Source of the DNA: Hymenobacter canadensis
Lineage (GTDB): Bacteria > Bacteroidota > Bacteroidia > Cytophagales > Hymenobacteraceae
Direction: 5' to 3'
Assembly: GCF_027359925.1 (NCBI RefSeq)
Contig: NZ_CP114767.1
Span: forward strand, 3,720,001-3,784,000
DNA length: 64,000 nucleotides
Made by a program: the position numbers and the translations under genes. The notes below the pieces were generated by a model that did no database searches, was not told where the DNA came from, and was given only the letters and a program-made list of their open reading frames with translations. This document shows positions 24,498 through 32,496 of this stretch, one piece after another (the stretch's first letter is position 1; each line of letters starts with the position of its first letter).

Positions 24498-25229
24498 GTG
24501 TATCCTGCTTCCCCCCTCACGTGTGCCTTGCTGGATGGCAACGACCACCAGCGCACTGCTTTCACGCATCTGCTTCAGCAACTCAACGACCTAACGCTGG
24601 TTGCCTCCTTCACCACTGCCGCCGACGCCCTAACGTTCTTCCGGCAGGGCGGCCAGGTACATATCTTGTTTGTAGCAGCCGATACTGCCGGCCTGAACGT
24701 GCGGGATATGCTGGTGCTGCTACGGGGCCAGCCGGCCCTGATCTTACTGGCTAGTCAGGAGTCCGGTGTGGCTCAGGCGCTTGATATGCAAAGCGTTAAC
24801 TCGATGCAGTATCCTGCCAGTCTGCTGAGTCTGGAGCAGGCCGTGCAGCGGGTGCGGGAGCAGCTCCCGCCACTGCCAGCCAGAGACCCGGGGACGGAGA
24901 GTCTGCCGCGCTATACATCGGCCTTGTTCGTGAAAAACGGGTCGCGGCTGGTGCGCGTGGACATGGCCGATATCGTCTGCATAGAGGCCGTGGACGACTA
25001 CGCTAGCGTAGTGACGGAGCGCCATAAACTGCTGGTCAGCAGTAATCTGAAACTACTGGCGGCGCAGTTGCCGATGGGGAAGTTTCAGCGGATTCATCGT
25101 TCCTATATTGTTAATGTAGACCACTTGGTCAGTATCGAGGAAAACACGGTAGGCCTCACGAAGGGCATCCGCCTGCCCATCGGCAAGTCGTACCGCGACA
25201 GTTTCTACCGCTATCTGATCCGGGTGTAA
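24498..25229 (+). CDS. LytTR-type response regulator with degenerate receiver
   Basis: About 243 residues. Residues 1-120 align with a CheY-like receiver (TCALLDGNDHQRTAFTHLL), but the phospho-acceptor strand reads HILFVAADT where LFLD is expected, so the Asp is replaced by Ala. The conserved Lys region reads SMQYPAS. Residues about 145-243 are a LytTR DNA-binding domain (FVKNGSRLVRVDMADIVCIEA, KFQRIHRSYIVNVDHL, LPIGKSYRDSFY). The GTG at 24498 gives the usual length for LytR/AlgR regulators; a GTG at 24318 would translate through the 14-bp repeat and an inverted repeat. No histidine kinase is adjacent. Phosphorylation-independent control is inferred. Confidence 0.8.
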   Translation: MYPASPLTCALLDGNDHQRTAFTHLLQQLNDLTLVASFTTAADALTFFRQGGQVHILFVAADTAGLNVRDMLVLLRGQPALILLASQESGVAQALDMQSVNSMQYPASLLSLEQAVQRVREQLPPLPARDPGTESLPRYTSALFVKNGSRLVRVDMADIVCIEAVDDYASVVTERHKLLVSSNLKLLAAQLPMGKFQRIHRSYIVNVDHLVSIEENTVGLTKGIRLPIGKSYRDSFYRYLIRV

Positions 25230-25281
25230 GGTCCGGGCGGGCGCGGCCGGGCTGGCTGCCTGTCAGGCGCCAGTCACGCGG

Positions 25282-25470
25282 CTACAGCGACGCTACCAGC
25301 CGGCTGGCTGCCGCCGGCGCCACGGGCGCGGCGCGCTGCACTACCGATGCCCGCACCGGCCGCACGGCGCGCAGGGTGGCCGGGGCTACCGGTCCAACCA
25401 ACTCCAGTATCAACAGGCCTACCAGGAAGAGCGGGAAAGCGGACAGGGCGAGAGTACGGAGCAGCGACAT
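25282..25470 (-). CDS. Possible small membrane protein
   Basis: A 62-residue frame with one hydrophobic helix (FPLFLVGLLILELVGPVA) and an Ala/Val/Arg-rich tail, starting at ATG 25470. It has no recognised family and no visible promoter. The tail could equally be random GC-rich translation, so the call rests on the well-placed TM segment. Confidence 0.35.
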   Translation of the reverse strand: MSLLRTLALSAFPLFLVGLLILELVGPVAPATLRAVRPVRASVVQRAAPVAPAAASRLVASL

Positions 25471-25604
25471 GGCGGAAGGAGTAAAGTGATGTTGCTACAT
25501 ACTATCTATGCCCCCCGCTGGATTTGGCCGGCCCCCGCCCTTTGGCTGAACCCGGGTTTCCGACAGGCCAACCCCTGCTGAAACCCGACGAACAGTGCCG
25601 GGCC

Positions 25605-26240
25605 TCAGCCCAGCGCCGCCCCAAACCACAGCACCAACGCCGCGCCCAGCCCCAGGCCGGCCCACAGCTGCGCGGGCGTGTGCGCCTGTAGCCGCAGCCG
25701 CGCCCAAAACACGGCCGCCGCCGCCAGTACCGCGGCTACCAGCCACCACGCCGCGCGCCCGTCGGTGGGGTAGAAGCCGGGGCGCGCCAGCAGCAGCGCC
25801 AGCAGCCCCACGGCTCCGCCCAGCCCCACGCCGTGGGCCGAAATCTTCCACCACAGCGTGATAAGCAGCGTCAGCAGGACGGCCGCGGTGATGCCGCCCA
25901 GCACCAGCGGCAGTAGTGGCGCCCGAAGGGCCGGCACCCAGGCCACCAGGGCAGTGGCCGCGGCAAAGGCGGTGGCGGCCAGCAGCAGCGGCAGGGGGCG
26001 TTGGCGCCGCTCATACAGCTCCACGGAGCTCACGCGGCCGCTGCGCACCAGCAGCCACACCGCCAGCCCCGGCAGCCAGAACGTAAGCCCCCATACCAGT
26101 AGCAGCGCCTGCCAGCGCGCCTCCCCCGATAGTGGCAGCAAGGCCGGCGGAAACCCATAGGCCAGCACCGCCACCAGATAGCTGGGCACCAGCAGCGGAT
26201 GCAGAACGGCCGATAGGAGCGTGGCGAGTGTGCGGGTCAA
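25605..26240 (-). CDS. PAP2-like integral membrane protein
   Basis: About 211 residues with six or so TM helices. KISAHGVGLGG and RLRLQAHTPAQLWAG resemble the second and third motifs of type 2 phosphatidic acid phosphatases (SGH and SRxxxxxHxxxD), but the third is imperfect, so activity is uncertain. No ATG exists near the N-terminus; TTG codons at 26240, 26255 and 26270 are possible. The furthest overlaps a GTTCTTTG promoter-like box, so 26240 is chosen with low certainty. It may dephosphorylate a lipid pyrophosphate carrier. Confidence 0.65.
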   Translation of the reverse strand: MTRTLATLLSAVLHPLLVPSYLVAVLAYGFPPALLPLSGEARWQALLLVWGLTFWLPGLAVWLLVRSGRVSSVELYERRQRPLPLLLAATAFAAATALVAWVPALRAPLLPLVLGGITAAVLLTLLITLWWKISAHGVGLGGAVGLLALLLARPGFYPTDGRAAWWLVAAVLAAAAVFWARLRLQAHTPAQLWAGLGLGAALVLWFGAALG

Positions 26241-26273
26241 GGAAGCAGGAGGCAAAGGGGTGAAGCACAAAGA

Positions 26274-26370
26274 ACGTCATGCAGAGGCGCAGCCGAAGCA
26301 TCTCGCCAGCGTAGTAATCAAGGAGGTTACCACACGGGCGAGATGCTTCGGCTGCGCCTCTGCATGACGT
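26274..26370. repeat. Perfect 34-bp inverted repeat
   Basis: Arms 26274-26307 and 26337-26370 are exact reverse complements (beginning ACGTCATGCAGAGGCGCAGC), with a 29-base spacer. It lies between rpoN and the PAP2-like gene, both on the minus strand. It is related by its GAAGCATCTC core to the repeats at 5770, 46666 and 55210. Confidence 0.95.
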
Positions 26371-26397
26371 ACTTTTTCAATTCAATAGACCGCTGTG

Positions 26398-27984
26398 CTA
26401 CAGCTCCTTGCGCAGGCGGGCCACCGGAATGTTGAGCTGCTCGCGGTACTTGGCCACGGTGCGGCGGGCAATGTTGTAGCCGCGGGCGTTGAGCATCTTT
26501 TCCAGCTTGTCGTCGCTGAGGGGCCGGTCTTTCTTCTCGCCCTCAATGATTTCCTTGAGGATGTGCTTCACCTCACGCGAGCTGGCGTCCTCGCCCGAGT
26601 CGGTGGCAATGCCTTCGGAGAAGAAGTACTTGAGCGGGTAGATACCAAACTCCGTCTGCACCGATTTCGAGTTGGCCACCCGGCTCACGGTGCTGATGTC
26701 CATGCTGATTTCCTGGGCTATGTCCTTGAGAATCATCGGGCGCAGCTTGCTCTCGTCGCCCTCGGCGAAGAACTCGCGCTGGTAGCGCACGATGGAGTCC
26801 ATGGTGCGCAGCAGCGTGTTCTGGCGCTGCCGGATGGCATCAATAAACCATTTGGCCGAGTCCAGCTTCTGCTTCACGAACGTCACGGCTTCCTTGAGCT
26901 TCTTGTCCTTCTTAGCGCCTTTGTCATAGGCCTGGAACATCTCTGTGTAGGCCGGGCTCACTCGCAGATCGGGGGCGTTTCGCGAGTTCAGCGTGAGGTT
27001 GAAGCTACCGTTGTCGTTGGTCAGGATGAAGTCGGGGATGATGTACTGCACCTTGCCCATGCCGACCGGGCCAGTGCCGCCGGGCTTGGGGTTAAGCTTG
27101 AGAATCAAGGCAATGGCTTCCTTCAACTCGTCGTCCTCCAAATCCAGGCGCTGCTGAATACGGGGGTAGTGCTTCTTGGTGAATTCGTCGAACGTCTCGT
27201 TCAGAATCCGCTCGGCGTGCTCGGTGGCTTCGTCCTGCGGGCGACGCTCCAGCTGCAGCAGCAAACACTCCTGCAGGTCGCGGGCCCCGATGCCGGCCGG
27301 GTCGAAGCTCTGCACCACGTGCAGCACGCTGGCCACCTCGGCCTCGGTGGCCTCAATGTTCTGGGCAAAGGCCAGGTCGTTGGCAATGGCCGACAGGTCG
27401 CGGCGGATGTAGCCGTCTCCATCAATCGAGCCCACGAGCTGGCGGCCAATGGCTTCCTGCTTGTCGTCAAGGCTGGCGAAGCCCAGCTGGTCGAGCAGGC
27501 TGTCGATGAGCGAGCCGCTGGTGTCGGCCAGGGGCATTTCCCGGTCGTCGTCGTCGTCGCCGGGGCCGTCGCCCTGCATTTTATAGCCGGCTATTTCGTC
27601 GTCGTTGAGGTAGTCGCTCAAGTCGAGGTCGTCGGCGCTTTCCGATTCCTTCTGCTCAAGCGGCTCTTCTTTGATGGGCACTTCTATCTCGGGCTGCTCT
27701 TCGCTGCCCTGGTCGAAGTCCTCCTCCAGCGTATTGTCGGGGTTGTCGAACTCCGCGTCCGGGTCGTCGAAGTCATCGGCTTCGTCGCTGCTATCGTCGC
27801 CGGTTTCCTGGTCCTCGAAGTCGTCGTCGGCCTCGTCGCCTTCTTCCAGCGCCGGGTTAGCCTCCAGCTCCTCCTTGATGCGGGCTTCGAGCTCCACCGT
27901 CGGGATTTGCAGCAGCTTAATGAATTGGATCTGTTGCGGGCTCAGCTTCTGCGAGAGAAGCTGCTTCATGTCCAGTCGTTGCAT
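26398..27984 (-). CDS. rpoN: RNA polymerase sigma-54 factor
   Basis: A 528-residue sigma-54. Region I (residues 1-45) is Gln/Leu-rich: QRLDMKQLLSQKLSPQQIQF. Region II (about 48-145) is unusually long and acidic. The core-binding region follows (GYIRRDLSAIA, SFDPAGIGARDLQECLLLQ), then the DNA-binding region with DISTVSRVANSKSVQTEFG and the RpoN box ARRTVAKYRE near the C-terminus. The ATG at 27984 is preferred; a longer TTG start at 28038 falls inside the -7 box TATCTTTG. No enhancer-binding activator is in the window. Confidence 0.96.
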   Translation of the reverse strand: MQRLDMKQLLSQKLSPQQIQFIKLLQIPTVELEARIKEELEANPALEEGDEADDDFEDQETGDDSSDEADDFDDPDAEFDNPDNTLEEDFDQGSEEQPEIEVPIKEEPLEQKESESADDLDLSDYLNDDEIAGYKMQGDGPGDDDDDREMPLADTSGSLIDSLLDQLGFASLDDKQEAIGRQLVGSIDGDGYIRRDLSAIANDLAFAQNIEATEAEVASVLHVVQSFDPAGIGARDLQECLLLQLERRPQDEATEHAERILNETFDEFTKKHYPRIQQRLDLEDDELKEAIALILKLNPKPGGTGPVGMGKVQYIIPDFILTNDNGSFNLTLNSRNAPDLRVSPAYTEMFQAYDKGAKKDKKLKEAVTFVKQKLDSAKWFIDAIRQRQNTLLRTMDSIVRYQREFFAEGDESKLRPMILKDIAQEISMDISTVSRVANSKSVQTEFGIYPLKYFFSEGIATDSGEDASSREVKHILKEIIEGEKKDRPLSDDKLEKMLNARGYNIARRTVAKYREQLNIPVARLRKEL

Positions 27985-28035
27985 ACTCTGAAAAGCGCGT
28001 GCACCCTGTTCAGATAGAAAACGGGGTATGGTAGC

Positions 28036-28043
28036 CAAAGATA
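28036..28043 (-). promoter_or_regulatory. Candidate -7 box TATCTTTG of rpoN
   Basis: Exact TAnnTTTG on the minus strand, about 50 bases before the rpoN ATG. Confidence 0.6.
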
Positions 28044-28079
28044 GGCCTTTCTGTACTTGAGTTTCGGGGAAAATGTTGG

Positions 28080-28195
28080 CCTGCGTCTGTCATACTGAGC
28101 GCAGCGAAGCAGCTTGTCACGCTTGAAAGAAATCGTTCGACAGCACCCCAGACGTGGCCGGCGCCCGCGTTTCGCGTAGGATGACAGCCAGAAGG
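28080..28195. repeat. Degenerate intergenic repeat
   Basis: TGTCATACTGAGCGCAGCGAAGCAGCTTGTCACGC and a loosely complementary CGTAGGATGACAGCCAGAAG flank about 60 bases. It looks like a decayed member of the CATGCTGAGC family between the divergent rpoN and asnS genes. Confidence 0.45.
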
Positions 28196-28219
28196 ATATA
28201 AACGGGCTGCCAAATCCGC

Positions 28220-28227
28220 TACCTTTG
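28220..28227 (+). promoter_or_regulatory. Candidate -7 box TACCTTTG of asnS
   Basis: Exact TAnnTTTG, 40 bases before the asnS ATG. Confidence 0.6.
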
Positions 28228-28267
28228 CCTACTTATCTATTTCCAACCTCCGAGAACCGACTACCTC

Positions 28268-29671
28268 ATGTCCGACCTCCGAAAAACCAGCGTGCAGGAC
28301 CTGCTCCGCAGCACCGACCTGGACCGCGAAGTGCTGGTGAAAGGCTGGGTCCGCACCCGCCGCGGCAACAAATACGTGCAGTTTATTGCCGTGAATGACG
28401 GCTCCGGCTTCAATTCCATCCAGGTGGTGGCCAACGCCGAGCAGTTTCCGGAGGAAAAGCTGAAGGCCGACGGCGTGGAAAACGGCGCCGCCATTGCCGT
28501 GCGCGGCCAGCTGGTGGCCTCGCAGGGCAAAGGCCAGACGGTGGAAATCCAGGCCACCGAAATTACGGTGTATGGCTCGGCCGATACCGCCGAATATCCG
28601 CTGCAGAAGAAGGGGCACACCCTGGAATTCCTGCGCGAAATAGCGCACCTGCGCCCTCGCACCAACACGTTTGGGGCAGTGCTGCGCATCCGGCACGCCA
28701 TGGCGTTTGCGGTGCACCAGTATTTCAACGACCACGGCTACTTCTACGTCCACACGCCCATCATTACGGGTTCCGATGCCGAAGGCGCCGGCCAGATGTT
28801 CCGCGTAACCACGTTGCCAGAGCAGAACCCGCCCCTCGACGAGGCCGGCCACGTGGATTACAAGCAGGACTTCTTCGGCAAAGCCACCAACCTCACCGTG
28901 TCGGGGCAGCTGGAAGGTGAGCTGGCGGCTATGGCCCTGGGCAAGATCTACACGTTCGGTCCCACGTTCCGGGCCGAAAACTCCAACACGGCCCGCCACC
29001 TGGCCGAGTTCTGGATGATTGAGCCGGAAGTGGCCTTCAACGACCTGCAGGACAACATGGACCTGGCTGAGGACTTCCTCCGCAGCCTCGTGCGCTACGC
29101 CCTGGCCCATTGCCCCGACGACCTGCAGTTCCTCAACGACCAGTACGACAAGGAGCTGCTGGCCCGCCTGCAGTTCGTGGTCGACAACGACTTCAAGCGC
29201 CTCACTTACACTGAGGCCGTGGAAATCCTGAAGTCGGCCAAGCAGAAGTTTGAGTTTCCCGTGGACTGGGGTACCGACCTGCAGAGCGAGCATGAGCGCT
29301 ACCTCGTGGAGAAGCACTTCAAGAAGCCGGTTATCCTGACCAACTACCCCAAGGATATCAAGGCCTTCTACATGAAGCTCGACGACGACGGCCGCACCGT
29401 GCGCGCCATGGACGTGCTGTTTCCTGGCATTGGCGAAATCATCGGCGGCTCGCAGCGTGAGGAAGACCTGCAGAAGCTGCGCACGCGCATGCAGGAAATG
29501 CACGTGCCCGAAGAAGACCTCTGGTGGTACCTCGATACGCGCCGCTACGGCAGCGCCCCGCACGCCGGCTTCGGCCTGGGCTTCGAGCGCCTCATCCTGT
29601 TCGTAACCGGCATGGGCAACATCCGCGACGTCATTCCCTTCCCCCGCTTCCCGAAATCGGCGGAATTCTAA
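28268..29671 (+). CDS. asnS: Asparagine--tRNA ligase
   Basis: A 467-residue class IIb synthetase charging tRNA-Asn. The N-terminal OB-fold anticodon-binding domain covers residues about 15-120 ([19 protein letters not shown]). The catalytic domain carries motif 1 ([14 protein letters not shown]), motif 2 ([20 protein letters not shown]) and motif 3 ([20 protein letters not shown]). [12 protein letters not shown] and the [10 protein letters not shown] segment are typical of AsnRS rather than AspRS. The stop codon is part of a short repeat also found after the LOG-family gene. Confidence 0.97.
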   Translation: MSDLRKTSVQDLLRSTDLDREVLVKGWVRTRRGNKYVQFIAVNDGSGFNSIQVVANAEQFPEEKLKADGVENGAAIAVRGQLVASQGKGQTVEIQATEITVYGSADTAEYPLQKKGHTLEFLREIAHLRPRTNTFGAVLRIRHAMAFAVHQYFNDHGYFYVHTPIITGSDAEGAGQMFRVTTLPEQNPPLDEAGHVDYKQDFFGKATNLTVSGQLEGELAAMALGKIYTFGPTFRAENSNTARHLAEFWMIEPEVAFNDLQDNMDLAEDFLRSLVRYALAHCPDDLQFLNDQYDKELLARLQFVVDNDFKRLTYTEAVEILKSAKQKFEFPVDWGTDLQSEHERYLVEKHFKKPVILTNYPKDIKAFYMKLDDDGRTVRAMDVLFPGIGEIIGGSQREEDLQKLRTRMQEMHVPEEDLWWYLDTRRYGSAPHAGFGLGFERLILFVTGMGNIRDVIPFPRFPKSAEF

Positions 29672-29711
29672 ATCACGGATTTAGCCGGATTTTTCGGATT
29701 ACACGGATTTT
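29666..29711. repeat. CGGATT repeat element at the asnS stop codon
   Basis: About 45 bases beginning TTCTAAATCACGGATT, with CGGATT four times at a spacing of about 9-10. A near-identical copy (two mismatches across the conserved 41 bases) lies at 49126-49170, also starting at a stop codon. Confidence 0.9.
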
Positions 29712-29731
29712 GTGGACGATTGTACTGGCAG

Positions 29732-29766
29732 CGGCCGCCTCACTTGCGTGGGGCGGCCGTTTTGTT
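29732..29766 (+). terminator. Terminator of asnS
   Basis: CGGCCGCC (29732-29739) and GGCGGCCG (29752-29759) followed by TTTTGTTG. Confidence 0.8.
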
Positions 29767-29784
29767 GTTGATTGACGGGCTTCG

Positions 29785-30195
29785 TTAGGAAGGAAGCGGG
29801 TCGGTCAGCCAGTTTTCCAGCGTGAGCCCCGCAAGCCTCGAAAGATGAGCGGTATTGTTTGTCACCAATGCCATGTCGTAAGCAAGCGCTGTTGCCCCGA
29901 TCAGCAAATCAAAATCCGGCAGCAATAGCCCAGCGCGGCGCAGTCGTGCCTTTTCGGCCGCAAACGTGGTAATGGCCTTATCGATGGGCAGGACCTGTAC
30001 CGCTTGTTGCAGCCGGTTTGCCTCAGCGTGATGGTGGGCCGGGCGCTGGCTGAATTCGGCACCGTAGCGTAATTCTGCCAGTGTTATTTCTGAGATAAAG
30101 CAAGCTGTTCCGCCCGCTGAAAAGAAATGCGCGACAACGTTCGGGTGCCGCCGCATCAGCTTTATGCAGATATCGGTATCAAGCAGATAGGGCAT
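29785..30195 (-). CDS. VapC-type PIN-domain toxin
   Basis: A 136-residue PIN ribonuclease. Acidic active-site residues are visible in YLLDTDICI (D6, D8), SEITLAELRYG (Glu near 41) and LPDFDLLIGATAL (Asp near 96), with VTNNTAHLSRL at the end of the core. VapC toxins of this FitB-like type cleave tRNA or rRNA. The ATG overlaps the stop of the upstream antitoxin gene as TAATG, which implies translational coupling. Confidence 0.92.
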   Translation of the reverse strand: MPYLLDTDICIKLMRRHPNVVAHFFSAGGTACFISEITLAELRYGAEFSQRPAHHHAEANRLQQAVQVLPIDKAITTFAAEKARLRRAGLLLPDFDLLIGATALAYDMALVTNNTAHLSRLAGLTLENWLTDPLPS

Positions 30196-30464
30196 TAGTC
30201 CCAGTCTTCCAGGTGAGGCTTGGAAACTGAATGCCGGCCTTGCAGAATGGCGGTTTCCATGGCGTCGGCGTCCGGGTCATCAGCCCAGGAACCCACAAAA
30301 TCGGCCAGGGTCTTTGGCGCTTCGGCAATGGCAGGCGCCTCGGCTTGCATAGACTCCACCAGCCGGCTGACGGCCTCCAGCCGTGCGGCAGGGCTGAGCC
30401 GCACCAAGTCCGGCAGTAGGCGGCGCAGCACGGTTTCTTCGGCAGGAGCAAGAACAACAGTCAT
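30195..30464 (-). CDS. Cognate antitoxin of the PIN toxin (unrecognised family)
   Basis: About 89 residues, directly upstream of and overlapping the VapC gene. The N-terminal half is helical (VLRRLLPDLVRLSPAARLEAV); the C-terminal half is acidic and tryptophan-containing (SWADDPDADAMETA ... HLEDWD), as expected of a segment that wraps the toxin. No MazE/AbrB, RHH or Phd signature is obvious. The ATG at 30464 is chosen; an upstream start at 30503 is possible. The assignment rests on position and length. Confidence 0.75.
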   Translation of the reverse strand: MTVVLAPAEETVLRRLLPDLVRLSPAARLEAVSRLVESMQAEAPAIAEAPKTLADFVGSWADDPDADAMETAILQGRHSVSKPHLEDWD

Positions 30465-30504
30465 GGCAGAAGCGGCTTGTTTGAATGAAGATAACGAATC
30501 CAAC

Positions 30505-30753
30505 TCAGCAGTAATTCCGCAACTCCTTGTCGTCCACAGCCAGCAGGTTATCCAGGCGCAGTTCGAAGCCGTCGGCGAGGCGTAGGTATTCCACTTTGTC
30601 CTGGATGTAGAGGTCCTGGATGGTACCGTGGTAGGTGCTGGGCGGGGTGTCGGGCTCGGTGCGGTAGGTGAGGGTGCAGGGCTGGCCGGTGGTGGCGCGG
30701 GCTTCCAGCTCGTCGTAGAAGCTGCAGCTGATGGGTTTGTAGGTGGTAGACAT
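30505..30753 (-). CDS. Rof/YaeO-like Rho-binding protein
   Basis: An 82-residue protein resembling E. coli Rof (YaeO), an inhibitor of Rho-dependent termination. YKPISCSFYDELEARA corresponds to Rof's YxPINCxxYDxLE start, and VEYLRLADGFELRLDNLLAVD corresponds to the beta strands that end in the LRLDKI segment. The ATG at 30753 gives the usual length of 80-85. It diverges from the Rieske/FAD reductase gene and sits just upstream of the antitoxin gene on the same strand. Confidence 0.75.
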   Translation of the reverse strand: MSTTYKPISCSFYDELEARATTGQPCTLTYRTEPDTPPSTYHGTIQDLYIQDKVEYLRLADGFELRLDNLLAVDDKELRNYC

Positions 30754-30836
30754 GGCCAAAAACGCTATGGTGGGTAGTCTGCATACGCAGCGGCCACTCA
30801 ACCCGGTTGCGCTATTCCGCGTTGGCTAAGCAACCC

Positions 30837-32489
30837 ATGTCCAGTTCCGCCACCGTTATGCCCACCGAAACCAACCTCGCCCCCGCCGACGCCCTGCAGG
30901 ACGGCGAAATGCGTACCTATTCCGCCCACGGCACCGACGTGCTGCTGATTCGCCGCGCGGGCCAGTACCACGCGCTGGCCGCGCATTGCCCGCACTACGG
31001 CGCCCCGCTGGAAAAGGGCCGTCTGGTGGGCGAGCAGCTGGTGTGTCCCTGGCACCACGCCTGCTTCCGCGTGACGGATGGCGCTTTGTGCGAGCCGCCG
31101 GCCCTGGATGCCCTGCCTGCCTTCCCGGTGCGGGTGCACGAGGGCCAGGTGTGGGTGCAGGTGCCGCGCAACCCGCCCGCCTCCGCCGCCAGCCCCGATG
31201 CCACGCCCACGGCCCTGGTAGGCGGCCAGCCCCCGGCCCCCAGCGCCGCCGCGCCCGATAGCCGCACGTTTGTGGTAGTGGGTGGCGGCGCGGCCGGCCA
31301 GTTTGCCGCCCAGACGCTCCGGCAGGAAGGTTTCGGTGGGCGCATTGTGCTGGTGACGGCCGAGGCTGCCATGCCCTACGACCGGACCAAGCTCAGCAAG
31401 GCCTACTTGGCCGGCAAAGCCGATAAAAAGACACTGCCGCTGCGCAAGCCCGATTTCTACGAGCAGCACGATATCGAAGTGCTGACTGACACCCGGGCCA
31501 CCGGCCTGCACCTGCGCACCCGCGAGCTGAAGCTGAGCGGCCGCGGCCCCCTGCACTACGACAAGCTGCTGCTGGCCCCCGGCGGTACGCCCAGCCTGCT
31601 GCCCACCCTGCCCGGCCACGACCTCACCAACGTGCTGCCCCTGCGCACCCCCACCGATGCCGACTCCATCCGGAAAGCCGCCGGCCCGGACGCGCGCATC
31701 GTTATTATCGGCGCCGGCTTTATCGGGATGGAAGCCGCCGCCAGCCTGGCCGCCGAAGGCCGGCACGTGACGGTGGTAGCGCAGGAAAAGGAACCCTTCG
31801 AGCGGGTGTTAGGCCCGAAAATCGGGGCCATGTTCCGCAACCTGCACCGGCGGCACGGGGTGCGCTTCAAGCCTGAAGCCGCGGTGGCGGAGCTGGTAGG
31901 CGAGCAGGGCCGCGTGGTGGGTGTGCAGCTCAAAGCAGGCCAGCGGCTGCCCGCCGATGTGGTGGTGCTGGGCGTAGGCGTGCAACCTGCCACGGAGTTT
32001 CTGGCCCATACCTTCGAGCTGGAAAAAGACGGTGGCCTGCGGGTGGATGCCCAACTGCTAGCCGCTGAGCACGTGTACGCCGCCGGCGACATTGCGCGTT
32101 TCCCGCTGGCCGCCGGCCTGGGGCAGCACCGGGTAGAGCACTGGCGCGTGGCCCAGCAGCAGGGCGCCGCCGCCGCCCGCAACATGCTGGGCCAGGCCAA
32201 ACCCTTCGCCGCTGTGCCGTTCTTCTGGACCCAGCAGTTTGGCAAGAGCCTGCGCTACGTGGGCCATGCCGAAGCCTGGGATGAAATCATTTTCCACGGC
32301 GACGTGCGCCGCCACAACTTCCTGGCCCTCTATACCCATCAAAACCGCATAGTAGCCGCCGCTACCATGAACCGTGACGACGACATGATCTGCATCGAGG
32401 CCCTGATGGCGGCGGGCCAAATGCCTACGCCCACCGCCGCCCGCCGCAAGCAAAACTGGCCCAAGCTGCTGGCGGCGGTGCAGGCATAA
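30837..32489 (+). CDS. Rieske-domain FAD/NAD(P) oxidoreductase (AIF-like)
   Basis: A 550-residue fusion. Residues about 20-115 form a Rieske [2Fe-2S] domain with CPHYGAPLEKG and CPWHHACF (two Cys, two His). After a Pro/Ala linker comes a ferredoxin-reductase-type domain: FAD site VVVGGGAAGQFAAQTL, YDRTKLSKAYL, the second NAD site IVIIGAGFIGMEAAASLA, and VYAAGDIARFPL. A C-terminal reductase lobe follows (QQFGKSLRYVGHAE). This is the order seen in AIFM3-like proteins and some nitrite-reductase-related proteins. Electron partner and substrate are unknown. The ATG at 30837 is preferred to an upstream start. Confidence 0.9.
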   Translation: MSSSATVMPTETNLAPADALQDGEMRTYSAHGTDVLLIRRAGQYHALAAHCPHYGAPLEKGRLVGEQLVCPWHHACFRVTDGALCEPPALDALPAFPVRVHEGQVWVQVPRNPPASAASPDATPTALVGGQPPAPSAAAPDSRTFVVVGGGAAGQFAAQTLRQEGFGGRIVLVTAEAAMPYDRTKLSKAYLAGKADKKTLPLRKPDFYEQHDIEVLTDTRATGLHLRTRELKLSGRGPLHYDKLLLAPGGTPSLLPTLPGHDLTNVLPLRTPTDADSIRKAAGPDARIVIIGAGFIGMEAAASLAAEGRHVTVVAQEKEPFERVLGPKIGAMFRNLHRRHGVRFKPEAAVAELVGEQGRVVGVQLKAGQRLPADVVVLGVGVQPATEFLAHTFELEKDGGLRVDAQLLAAEHVYAAGDIARFPLAAGLGQHRVEHWRVAQQQGAAAARNMLGQAKPFAAVPFFWTQQFGKSLRYVGHAEAWDEIIFHGDVRRHNFLALYTHQNRIVAAATMNRDDDMICIEALMAAGQMPTPTAARRKQNWPKLLAAVQA

Positions 32490-32496
32490 GCGCCGC

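Noticed and set aside
26395..28017. 540-codon plus-strand frame opposite rpoN
   Set aside because: Antisense shadow; the minus strand contains the RpoN box and region I.
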